NCBI RefSeq assembly: GCF_932276165.1
Contig: NC_063998.1
Coordinates: 5,530,501 to 5,594,500 of the forward strand
Direction: 5' to 3'
Source: Plutella xylostella
Lineage: Eukaryota; Arthropoda; Insecta; Lepidoptera; Plutellidae
DNA length: 64,000 nt
In this document: piece after piece, positions 20,601 to 32,600 of the stretch
How the letters are laid out: each line of letters opens with the position of its first letter
Position numbering within the stretch: the first letter of the stretch is position 1
Made by a program: the position numbers and the translations under genes
The notes under the pieces: generated by a model
What the model was told of the DNA's origin: nothing
Databases searched by the model: none
Seen by the model: only the letters and a program-made list of their open reading frames with translations

Positions 20601-23600
20601 TGAACATCTTACACTACGTATATTTTGCATAAATATAGAAAATTTTTGTGAATTATTACACGTAAATTGTTTCACCTCATCGACGGAATTCACATAGTGG
20701 CTCAATGAAATGTTTTCGTCAAGTTCGGTACTTATTTCAAGTAAATTATTCACTATAGATAAATTTATTCCAATATTGCAGCATGGGGGTAGACACAATT
20801 TTACCAGCTGATTTAGCTGGCAAACAAAGGCGGACGTGTTTTGGTAAGTAGCGGTCTCCACTCTGCGAGGTGTAATCATAGACACCAGCGTAAGGTCGAG
20901 CAGTTCTGCTGTTTTGTATTAAGGAGTAGTTTAGTTGTGATGTATGTATTTTATAGGAGTGTAGTATTAATATGTAGGTATATAGTGTTGTGTAGTGTGT
21001 TATTAGTATTGTGTTGTGTGTTTGCGCTGTGTTTGTTGCAATGAGATGTGTTTTAGCATGATAAGATAGTAATAGGAAGATACATGAAAGCAATAGATAA
21101 TACTGTATTTGGAAAGAGTAATATAAAAGTAGAATTAACTTAGCTAGTCATTCTTGGGTTTCGGTAATCTCTCGAAGTTGCAATTCACTTTTCAGGCAAA
21201 TATACGGTGATCCTTCTTCTTTACGTAGAAAGACTCGGCCGTGGTTTGTCCAGCAGAACTTGAAGATTTTTTGTTTAGTTAGTTCCCTGCCATGGAAGAA
21301 CAGTTTTTTAGCCAGCGGTGTTAGGTATTCGGATACATATATTTTGTTGTGTCCTGACAGCGATGACGCAATTGGCTTGCTTCCACCCATCGCCTTTTTC
21401 CAACATTTAATGAAGTTGTCGCGTTGTTTACTAGATGCAAACTCTGCAATTATTGGCCGTATCTTACCACCTCTGGCAGGAACACGAAAAACATCGCAAA
21501 TAGTTGTGGGACCATATTCACATCCTATCTCTCCATGCAGTTTCTCAGTAATTTGCATTAGGTTTTCGTTCGGTATCTCGGGAAGATTTCTAATTTCAAT
21601 TTTCTTGCAGCCCATGTGTCTCTGAACTTCTTCAAACTTTGATTCCAGATTCCCAATTAGCAGAATATTACCTTTTCGCTCTTTCTCCAATTTTTCAACT
21701 TTTATTTTCAGGTCATCGTATTCGGCTGAGAAGAATTTGATCGATTTCTCTAAATCCTCGTATTTTTTAATTATTGATACGTTTTGTGCCTTTACCTCCG
21801 ATAAGTCTTTCTGGATATTTTTTATGATAGGAGCTTGTTCTTCTTTCCATGAGTTTAACATGCCCAATATCTCCGTTTTAAATATCTGTAGTTCCTGTGT
21901 CATTTCTTCTCTTGAATCACGCCTTTTTCTTTTATGAAAAATCTCGCCTTGCTTCGCCGATACAACTGATACATCTTTAGGGTATAAAGAGGTGGCTATG
22001 GGGTTGATGGTAAATGAAGAATGCAGGATTTCTTGAGGCCAAACTATTTACTGATTTTACCAATTACATTTTACAAGTATGTTGTCTAAGTGACGGGCGC
22101 GAGACGACTAGCGTCTGCGCATTGTTCGCTACTGGAAGTTACTAGAAAGCTGACATTGCAAAACGTGACTATAACATGTGTCGCTACATCACTTCCCCCG
22201 TTTTTCAAAATTTTTCTCAAAAATTTTCAAGTACAATACGTAATACCTATGTTACAAAAGCCTCTCTTACGGAGCTTTAAACTTGAAACATACAATATCA
22301 AACAAAACAGAAATCACTAAATTACATTTCAATACTGATACAAAATTAACAAATCAAACTTATAAATCACACAATAAACCACTTGGTAAAACTACGTAGC
22401 ACTATGTTCACTCGCGACGCGCTTATCACATTCCGCTGACCGTGCAAGATGAACGCTGCTACCTCGGTTCTGCGAATCCGACCTCGTGTGTGATTGAACC
22501 ATGTGGGAATTTCCGATCTAAAAATAGCTTCTTTCGTAGCACTTCTCATCCATCCTGGCGGGAACTTCCATGAGGACCCTCGAGTGAGCCTCCGCGTGGG
22601 GGACCAGTCCACTATGCTCCAGCTCGGCAGCCTCGCAGCGAGGAAACCGCCCAAAACTCGCTAACTCCAGAAGCGCCGATTACCGCCCGTTGACCTTCCG
22701 TCGTGAACGCGCAATCGTACCTTCTATGTGTGTTCCACTCGTCCAGGTCCTGACTTGAGATGCTTCGATACGCTAATTACTTCTGCGTTGCGTTACAAAA
22801 ATTAGTGAAGGGGTGATGCACTTCCAGTAGGTGATGATTATAATTTCTTCATGTGTTGTCGCCTGTTACCCCATGGCCCTGCTGGGGGAGCCGTCTCGTC
22901 CACGCCGTTCCATGCTGCGCCGCGTCATCGCCGTGCTGACTCCATCGTTTCTTCCGAATGTTGCGTGTTCAGTTTGTCGGAGGTCACCAATTTAGGGTTA
23001 AATGTGGGTGACTACGGGTTGTGGTAAATGACGAATGCAGGATTTCTTGAGGCCAAACTATTTACTGATTTTACCAATTACATTTTACAAGTATGTTGTC
23101 TAAGTGACGGGCGCGAGACGACTAGCGTCTGCGCATTGTTCGCTACTGGAAGTTACTAGAAAGCTGACATTGCAAAACGTGACTATAACATGTGTCGCTA
23201 CACATCTGTTAAATTCGGCACCGATGAAGCATGCTCCATTTCAGCCTTTGAAGGAGTCCTCAACATTTTCTATCAGATAGGTACTGTTTGTTGTGGCAGT
23301 AACTTACTCTGTCGCAGCCAGACGGTTCGTGTATGTACAGACCACGCGCGTTTGCAATGCGAACTGGTTTCTCCGACGAGACACTAGAAAGTTCACGGTA
23401 TCTGTACGCGCACTTTGACTCGAGTAACAGGAGGCGACTGATTAGTTCGGACTCAAACGACGGAAAGAGACAAAACTTGAAGTAACTACACACGATTGTG
23501 ATTTCAAGTAGGGTATAAAGTTATTTAGGGTATTCTCTACGCTGTAGGATTGTAGCGTTTTTTAAACATCAACAACTATTTAAATGAGCTTGCCCTTCTC

Positions 23601-26600
23601 TACAAAAACATGCAAAATACATCTAAATCAAGGTAAGTTCGTACCGTCCTTCCTGAGTTGCTGCGCGGACTGCATGGTGGAGTCCTGCATGGAGATGAGG
23701 TCGCCCGGCGCGTGTAGCAGCAGTCTACCTACGCCCTCGCATCTCCTGGAAATATTAGATAGATAGATAGATAGATAAGTTATTTATTTACTTAACACAA
23801 CACATTACATACTATGTAGTAAGTATAAAGATTCCGGTAAACACGTTTAGTTACATTCTATAATAATAATAATATAATAATATGTGGGGACAGCTTCACA
23901 CACGGCCATCCGACCCCAAGCTAGGCAGAGCCTGTGTTATGGGTATCGGACAGCTGATATATCTACACAAATACATAGATAGATACATATTAAATATAAA
24001 TATCAACACCCAAGACCCGAGTACAAATATTTGTCTTTAAAGAAATATCTGCCCCAGCCGGGAATCGAACCCGGGACCTTCGGCTCAGTAGTCAGGGTCA
24101 CTAACCACTGCGCCATTCGGTCGTCGTAGAGCAGTATTTAAGTAATGTAGAGCAGAAACTAACTAATGTAGAGACGTATTCGAGCAATGTACAGCAGAAC
24201 CTAAGTAATGTATAGCAGTATTTAAGTAATGTAGAGCAGAAACTAACTAATGTAGAAACGCTTCTGAGTAATGTAGAGCAGAAACTAACTAATGTAGAGA
24301 CGCATCTGTGAAATGTAGAGCAGAAACTAGCTAATGTAGAGCAGCATGTTTGTAATAGAGCGGATACGAACGAACGAATTAGCTAACCCGACGAATAATC
24401 GGCGCGCAAAAACGCTAAAAGTGTATGCAGAGCCGTGCTTTACGGAGAACACTAAACACGTATTCAAATACCGAACCTCAACACTTCGTTCTGAAGCATT
24501 TGTTTCTTAGCAGCCGGCGTGAGGTGCTTGCAGGCGGTCAGCCAGTTGCGCACTTCGTTGAAGTCTGCCAGCAGTTGCACCGCCGCGTCTTTACTGCAAA
24601 TAACAATTTATCACATCTAACAGACAAATTATAAGGACGCCAACTTAATCAGCCCGTGATCTCTCCCAAGGAATGAGAGCACTCTGTACTCGGCCTCTCT
24701 CATCCAGCCACTACCGGCCCCCTGTCGTCGGCTCAGCAGAGGGCGTCCCACTCTTCGTCTACAAAAAGGGTATAGTGAGCCGAAAGCTACGCTACGCTAT
24801 TTTGAAATTCTGATTTCATTTTCGGGTTTAGATATACAATGCTGCACATGTAGCTTTCGGATTAGTATACCCTTTTTGCAACACCCTGTATAACTAGTTT
24901 GTCGAACATACAACAGCCAAGCTTATTCATTCACTAGCGTTTGTGTGGGAGATATGGGATCGCCATAAAAATATGCTGGATATCAGGATAAACAGTAAAG
25001 TTTATAACTCTACCATTTAAGGAAATATCACGTACCTGAATTTAACTTTAGCGACGTAGATGTGATGTAGCCAGGACTCTCCCATTATTCTCAATATCAT
25101 GTTGAGCGTTGTCAAGTCACTTGTGGCTTTTGTTACTGGCAGCAACATGGTGTCTACAAACAATACAATCAAATTATATAAATTTTTCCTAGTCTACCCT
25201 ACCACTGAGATCCGATAGCCGCGGCGCAGATCTCAACGTAGTATTCACTCTATGCCAGCACTTATTGAACTAAAATGTCAGATAGTATCTGTCATATAGC
25301 AAGGTTAGTTCCCAATGTGGCCGTAAGACTTTAGTGGTGGCGCGGACTCTATATCATCGGTAAACTAACAGGTGCAATGGGCCAATCACAAGAGCTTTTA
25401 CTGCATTACCTGAGTGGCTCCGCTCTACAACCCCCTTATATGTAGATGTCGCTGTTGTAACAATACTAAAGAGGCATTTACACGCTTTAGGAACCAATGC
25501 TCGGCCTTTGCTCGTTTGTATGAAAATATAGCATGATTCTATTCCGCAGATAAGACTACCGATATCCGAGCGCCCTCGGATTTGTACACATTACCAAACA
25601 AAGCTGGCGACCCTTATACTTATTCTTCCATAATGTAGAGGTATTATTTTCCGTCTGTCACTCAATCCGTTCCTACTCTTATCATATAAATGTCACATTA
25701 CCTAAGAACTCGTGCACATAGCTGGAGAACACTGCATCAGGCGGGCGGGTCACTTGCCGCCACTCGTAGTTGGTCGGAAACATCATGGTGAGGTGGGCGA
25801 GGCTCGTGGTGGCGCAGACTGATGCTAGCACGGCGGTTATTTCTTCTGTCGCTTCCTGAAAATTTAATAGATATATTAGATACTATGCATAGGTATATAA
25901 TAGATAGATAGAATATTATTTATTTGTACACACACATAAAAGAAACTTACATAACTTAAATACTAACAAATATGTACAAAAATGGCGGTCTTATCGCTTA
26001 AAGCGATTTTATAATAAGAATAGATATATTAGGTATAGCTGTCGCATTCGCTCTCTACATAATGCGTTTCAAATGCTATTACAGACATTGGTTGCATACT
26101 CTATTGCTATGTACCAACCTTTAGTTTTAGTATGTTAGCTTTTACTTCAGATACTAACTTCTCTCTCATTTTTGCGCACACGTTTTCATGTACTCCTATT
26201 TTGCCTGTAAAAATATATTGTTAACTATGAATATGTAGTAGGTATTTTGGATACATTGACGAGCCTTCTGGTCGTTCACTTACTAAATTCTACCCTTTAA
26301 AAAACAGTTAACTGTAAGTTTATCACATTTACCTGACTCAATAGTGACAGTATGATCTGCAAAGCGCAGATTGATCAGCTGTTCCATGCAGGCTTGCATG
26401 TCATTGTGGTTTATCCTGAAGAAGTCGTCCATTTGCCAAGTGTTAGCCAACCTTCGCGTTTCAGCCAAACACCACAGTCTGTACGTATGTACCGAGTGAT
26501 CTAAAAAAGTAAAACATGAAAAATACAATTTCAATGGTTTTTATCTCTGTATATTAAAATCTGGATGAAATTATTCAATGGTTTCCCAGTTGTGTAAATA

Positions 26601-29600
26601 TTAAAATCTGGATGAAATTATTCAATGGTTTCCCAGTTGTGTAAACCAAACGAATTCAAAATATAATTATTACGTAAAGAGCGGAACGAGGTAGGTATCT
26701 AGTAGACCCAGATCCCATGGTTGCATTTCGCTTATCAATACCCTAATCTTTATAAATTGCCCAGTTAAGTAACCGTCGCGTGTGCCAGCGACATTTTTCA
26801 TAGAACGTTATTATCTGGGCTTACCTAATCTATGCAGGATGGGTATTTGTTCCACAATCGGCAAATCTTCGAGCGGGGCCCCTAAAATGTACTCCCAAGT
26901 CACTTCGCACTGGTTACTGAGTGTTACCAGCTCGTGTAGCATGAGCGCGAAATTAGCGCCCGAGCCCGTACACTGAAAATATTACCATGTTTCAATTAAG
27001 TATAATAAAGGAAAAATATTGTTCAGACACATTTAGATTTACTTAATAATCATCATTCTAATGAATTAAAGTTATTCGGCAGTGAAGTTTATGTTTTCAG
27101 TCATTAGTATTAAAAGTTATTATAAACCTAAAGTTAGTAGAGTACCTATAATATAGCATTTCTTGTGGACAGTTACCTACTCACTTCTGTTATGTAAATG
27201 GAAAGTTCTGGATGTGTTTTCAATGACATCGGTTTCAGGTTTGTTGTTAGGGTGGCTCTGTAAAGTATACGTTTCATTTATTTTTATTTATTTATATTTG
27301 GAAAAGCAACCAGCAAAATACAAGTTTATGTTACATAGGGGTTATATGACATTTCAAGCGAATAACAGGTTTTCACATTTTTCTAATTTAGGCACTTAAT
27401 TTTAACTAAGATGAAACAGTAACTTAATGACATTGTAAAACTGAAAATTATACAACTTTATAGTCGGAAGAAAAAAAAAACAAGCAAAAAGAAGTAAGTT
27501 GAAGACTATCCCCCAAATTCATAGTGATTTTAGATACTATAAAGTAAGTTTAAAATTAACGTTGTGATATACGAGATTTAACTTTTTGACTGACGTAAAG
27601 AGTCGAAACTAGTCGACACCAGTACAGTTCTCCCATATTAATAATGCGCATGCAAATCTTCGCAAACTGTCGTATTCCCGGAAACCCCGAATCATTGAAT
27701 CGTAAGAGCACTTGCATTTTGATCCTTGTTCGAAAGAAATAGTAGTCAATATCATGTGACACATAATCGAAAACAATTTGGGCGGTCGGTGGCTGTTACC
27801 GATCAGTCAAGGGTCTCAAGGTCAAGATCAATATTACTTTTGTGGAATTATAAAGAGCTGCAATTACACATCGTTCTTGTTATTTTTTTCAAATGTGAAT
27901 TTAATTTCAACTTTAATTATTTTTGACGATGCCATATTATGAGGCACATTTAAGAATAAAATATACGTCACATTGATAGACTTCACTTTGCCAATAAAGC
28001 CACAGCCAAAAGACCAAGTTTGTAATTGTAATATTATTGTGAATGATCAGCGCTGTAAATACTTTTGAACTGAGATTTAAAAAAATTAATATAAACCTGT
28101 GTTTGAAATCCATTTCTCCTTATAATATAAACCTTGTGTTATTCAAACCTTCTTTCATCCATCTTTACATCAGCTTCAGTAAGACACTTGACAGTTTATG
28201 GCACAGTGTGGGCGCAGCACGGCGGCAGCGTAGGCACTGAAAGCCTTTTACAGCCGCGTGAGGCACTCGGGGCCGCTGAAAACACGAACCGCTTATGCGT
28301 GTGAAGTACCCCGGGTGACCTTGGTTCACAGCTGCCGGCCGTGCACTTGCCATAGTTTTAGTTTTTAGTTTTTATTTATAGTCAGTGGCATCATAAAGGG
28401 AAGCGGCTGAAAATCAGCGCGGTAGTAGGTAATATATTATCTTCTACCGCCTTAGCTGAGCCGCCGTCCGTTTCGGTGCCAGACAACGCACACATATCCT
28501 CTCATCTATTTCTTTTGTTTAGTCATAAGGTCTTTGTGTTCATTTATTACTGTTTTTCATTATGTTTTCTTTTTTTTTCTGTGTGTGTGCGAAGGCACGG
28601 AATAAACGTTTTTATTATTATTATTATTATTATGTTGTGTCTTTACCATCACGGGACCATGGGGTCCCGGGCATTTGGAAGGCGTGCATGGGGCCGAAGC
28701 CAACATGTAGAGGCCCGTTTGACAACATTAATCTATATGAAATGTGACACCAACCGACGATTTTCCCTGTGTAAACTATGGAGTAAACCCAAGGAAAATC
28801 CCCGGTTAGTGCAGGGCTATTGTAGGATATGGAGAAAACTAATACAGGGTTATGGAAGGGGGTGCTAAATGGACTGGGTAACTGGGACTATGGAAGGACT
28901 ATGGCCCCTGCCTGGACCTATATGTTTCACACACGGATAAAAAGGCAGGGGGTGACTCGCACACACAGTAAATGGGCCCCCCAAAACAGTCGCTAGCACA
29001 TAACAGTGACGTAGCAACAAGGGGGCAACATGGCATGAGGTGCTAAGGATGGAGAGGTATTCCATGGCTCTCAGGACAATCGCGTTATCGGTCAAGATCC
29101 CTACAAGCACCTTACTGGGTAATACATCCTTCCTCGAGCATTGCTGCTCTAGCGGTACACCACTCAAGCCAGCCAATGAAGGCAAGCAAGAGGTGGGAGA
29201 TCCTGTTCCTCGTCAGTGTTCACTCTGGCCAACCAATGAAGGCAAGCCAGAGATGAGGAACAGGGGTTCTCCCCGGCATCGGGTGGGTGGGGTCGCTAAT
29301 GCCCAACAGCTCGCCACAAGCTGCCCTGCCGCCTTATTATTATTATTATTAAAAGTACCTACTGTAACATTTTCGAAGTAAATTTTAATATTATGGAATA
29401 TTATGAATTATCGAATCAAATTTCGTTACTGATAAATCAATTATCTCTTATAGCACCAATTACATAATTCTACTAAAATTTCATGAAGAAAATGCACTTA
29501 ACCACTCTAAATACATAATAGATTTCTAACGCTCGGGAATACGACCGTTGCCGAACAATGACGAAGATTTCTATGTGCATTATCAATTTTGGGGAACTGT

Positions 29601-32600
29601 ACGATTCAAGGTACTTAAATTTAAACCTTGTTGTAAATTTACAATAGTGTCTATGAATTTGAGGGTAAAATATGTAAAATCTTACTTATGTAAAACCATA
29701 AAACAAGCAGTATTATTTAAATTCTTACGTTTCAAATTAAAATGATTATTACTCCTGAGTGACATCCGGTTACTGTGTAACTGTGGTTGATATAATCAGC
29801 AATTTTGAATATCTTCGCTCCTATCGTCTGTATCTACCGATATCCGGTGTTTAGGACATAGGTCCATAAATGATCGTACATACCCAAAGTGTTTATCCCA
29901 CGATGTGGAAGTAACATGACAACCCAAAGCATCAGCTAGAATCCGTAGGGCTGCTAAAATTAACTCTGGGGTGTCTGAAAGATAAAAACAATTATATTTT
30001 TTATGTATAATTACAACTTTTACAAAAGCATTTTAGGAAACTCTTAGGAAATTCATACTTACTGTTAACGTTGAACGTTAGAAACAACCACTCCCGAAGA
30101 TTCTGACTTGTGTTTGGAGATCTGCAATAAAAATCTATTAGATTATAGTTACTTTAATAATTATTTAGAATAACTTTGTATATTTTATATGAGATTTCTT
30201 TAAAATTTATAAAAGGAGACACAAAATGAAAGTTTAATAAACAGCGCCTCTATTGGACATTCCGTTAAACTTTTATTTTGTGTCCTCTTTTGTTTTTAAA
30301 GGCGGAAACAACAAGTTAATACTTAAATTTAACAAAGCTCTAGGGCAGAAGCCAGAATGATAAGATACCTGGTAGCCAGAGGGCAGGTGGACCACCACAG
30401 CACGATGTGTTCGAGACACGTCCCCACGTCGCCCCACAATACATTCTGATAGTATTCTGTCACCTTCTTTGCGGCTTTTTTACTTGCGTGTACTCTGCCT
30501 GAAATACCAGAAATAATGGTGAGAAAAGTCTAATATTAAGATAGATAACTACAGATTTTGTCAACAGCCGGGTCTTATTCTTTGTGCAAAAAAAATTGTT
30601 TAGTTTTTTTAACCTGATTTTAGTTTCTTCACACCATTGGTTCCTAAGAGCTTCGGTGCCATGTTTGAAACTGTATCTAGAAGTATTTCGATGTACATCT
30701 CTTCACTTTGAAGGATACCGTTTACATTTTCTGTAAAAGAGTTAAAAGGTTTATTTTAGTTACTCATTTTATTATTTTATGCATGAACATGTCACATCTG
30801 TTCTGAAATTGTGAAGCTGCTATTGAAAGCAATATTTGATAGAGGTAGGAAACGTTTCTGGAAACAAAGGTTAAGGCAAAATAGTAACTTAAAGAAAGAG
30901 TTGAATTAAATTCGCTAACATACCTTCACTGCTATATTTCTCCATAATACACTCATTCTGCAATAGCGACGTATAATCCACTTCACAATCAGAGTTCTGT
31001 AGACACATCAATTCGCTCAACTTCTTGTTTTGTTCATTCTTCTTCTCTACGAGACTTTGTGCTTGTTTCATTTTCGCCTTTTTGTTCTCCATAAATGCTT
31101 CTCTACGTTTTTCTGTCGTCATTTGTCTTGATACAGTCGACGTTGGCGGTGTTATGTGCTTTGTTAGTGTGCTGAAATAAATATCAGATGATAAGTAACC
31201 TAGTTCCTACCTACCTGAATAGCGCTCAAGAGATGATTGCCTGCATTGAAAATAGCTGCAGCGGTATTCATAAAAATAGCCTAGGTATTCATAAAATAGA
31301 GATTGCTAGATTGGCCAGACAATTTACAACATAGGTCTACCTCTAAGCCCAGCACATGTTATGGGTTATGTGAAGTATACAGGTGTTGCAAAAGTCCTAT
31401 CTAAGTATACAGGGTGTTCCACTCACTGGTAGATCTCGAGGCTCTCGGAGGTGGTGGTGGAGGAGGCGTCGTCGCCGTGCTCCTCCGGCTGGTAGATCTT
31501 GATCAGGCAGTTGATGAGGCGGTGGCAGTTGATCTCCACGCGACTCTTTGCTAGAATCTGTGAAATACATGATAATGATAAACTCCCTATTAGGTAAAGT
31601 GAGTCATTTGATGTGTAGGTACTTTTAAAATTCTGCATAGCCAATAACAGCAATAATGTGAATAGTCATACGTCTAACGAAGAAGTCGCAAATCAAATCC
31701 GGAGTTTCGGTGACATAAAAGTAAGTAAGTAGACATATAAAACTCATATCACTCCTTATTTCCGTCACGGGTATAATAGATGGCTTACCTAATTACCAAA
31801 CCTGGATTGATGCAACTGAATCAGATGGAACCTAAATGGACTATGGTGGGGGTAGATGGATACTTACTTGAACAATTTTCGTCAGTGTTATTGGTTTTAT
31901 TTCCGATATAATGGTTGGATATGTGTTACTGCAAATGCTGAACTTCGCTGCGAATTTCTTATAGCTCAGTCCGATCATCTGGTTGTAGAGACCTATAAGG
32001 CTGAAAAAAAAAAACTAGATTTAAAAAAAACCATTTGTTATCCAATTTTCAGTAAAGAAAACGTCCTTGTGGGTACATTTAATAAATTCGTCATATTTTT
32101 TTACCTCAGAGCCGACTCAATCATTTTCCTAGTATCTTCTCGATGCAGGCAGTTGTTCAATATGGTCTCAATCAGTCCTTTTATAGCCTGTAGCATGATG
32201 AACCTCGTGCTACATAGCTTATCAAACATGTGCTCCTGTTTGCTGTGAATAAGACCATTATCCTTCTTGAGTCTTGCTAGTCGCGGGTTCAACTTGTACA
32301 AAGATTTCACTACCTTCGCTAGATACTCTATTATTTGATCCAAAACCTGTGAAACAAAAGTGCAAATGATACGGGTTGTGTTATGAATTATGTACCTATG
32401 TGTAGTGAAAAATAAACCTCACCTGAATGTTAACAAGGCCCATAATGTAGCCGCGGTTAGACAGACTCACGTTGTGACTGGAGTTAGACCCTTTCCATTT
32501 GTTGTCGGCGTCTATGATGACTCTCGTGACGGCGTAGCACACGCGGTCCATCTCCACACAATACTGGAACAACTCCAGTTCTTCCGCCGTCTCCTCGCTG

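Larger units (their letters stand above)
21977..23202 (-). mobile_element. Non-autonomous LTR retrotransposon (TRIM-like), 1226 bp, nested in LINE ORF1
   Basis: Two direct repeats (LTRs) flank about 803 bp with no gag or pol frame. Read on minus, each LTR starts TGTAGCGACAC. Directly inside the 5' LTR is TTGGTGACCTCCGAC, placed like a primer-binding site. Directly before the 3' LTR is a polypurine-rich AACGGGGGAAGTGA. The host sequence CATCT is present on both sides (21972-21976 and 23203-23207), a 5-bp target duplication. It depends on another element for its enzymes. Confidence 0.9.
21148..23266 (-). pseudogene. LINE ORF1 (FP25K-like / coiled-coil RNA-binding), split by an LTR element
   Basis: The longest uninterrupted part (21903-21148, 251 aa) has a coiled coil at about residues 1-75. 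An RRM-like module with KIEIRNLPEIPNEN follows, then a C-terminal domain with HNKIYVSEYLTPLAKKLF and FCWTNHGRVFLRKEE. This is the layout of FP-like ORF1 proteins of insect LINEs. The natural start appears to be ATG 23266-23264 (MLRTPSKAEMEH), directly after in-frame TGA and TAG. The 5' piece and the main frame are in the same frame if the 1226-bp insertion (21977-23202) and one copy of its 5-bp duplication are disregarded. The insertion therefore broke an intact ORF1. Confidence 0.85.
17150..23510 (-). mobile_element. Second LINE (FP-like ORF1 + EN/RT ORF2), interrupted by an LTR element
   Basis: It is in the same orientation as its host gene CCDC142, inside the last intron. From right to left it has a 5' UTR of about 240 bp (5' end near 23510, uncertain), ORF1 split by a nested LTR element, ORF2, and a 3' UTR. 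The 3' UTR carries a 10-bp-stem hairpin and a long (GT)n run. The 3' end may be the AAATAAACG/(TTATTA)n tail at about 17150-17200, or it may be the GT run itself. ORF2 is intact, so only ORF1 is visibly broken. Confidence 0.8.
27618..29598. mobile_element. Split copy of a mariner-type MITE family with retroelements between its halves
   Basis: The left end tacagttctcccatattaat and the right end attttggggaactgta are diverged inverted copies. A compact copy of the same family is at 56013-56208. The shared internal block atatcatgtgacacataatc is at 27751 here. Between the halves lie two stretches ending in (TTA)n tails, so later insertions probably split the element, or two separate copies are present. 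Confidence 0.5.

Noticed and set aside
22367..22654. 95-aa frame inside the LTR element as a gag or integrase piece
   Set aside because: No zinc knuckle, protease or integrase motif; neighbouring frames are full of stops.
24048..24127. tRNA gene on minus
   Set aside because: A and B boxes are present, but no closed acceptor stem is seen and a copy exists at 60085 with a shared non-tRNA body, so it is a SINE head.
28476..29381. Frames of 60-130 aa in the (TTA)n-tailed region as a gene
   Set aside because: The region is bounded by retroelement tails and the frames have no domain.
26972..29838. CCDC142 exons between exon 9 and exon 10
   Set aside because: The 2.9-kb interval is mainly MITE and retroelement remains and no exon with matching phase was found; left as an open question in the findings.
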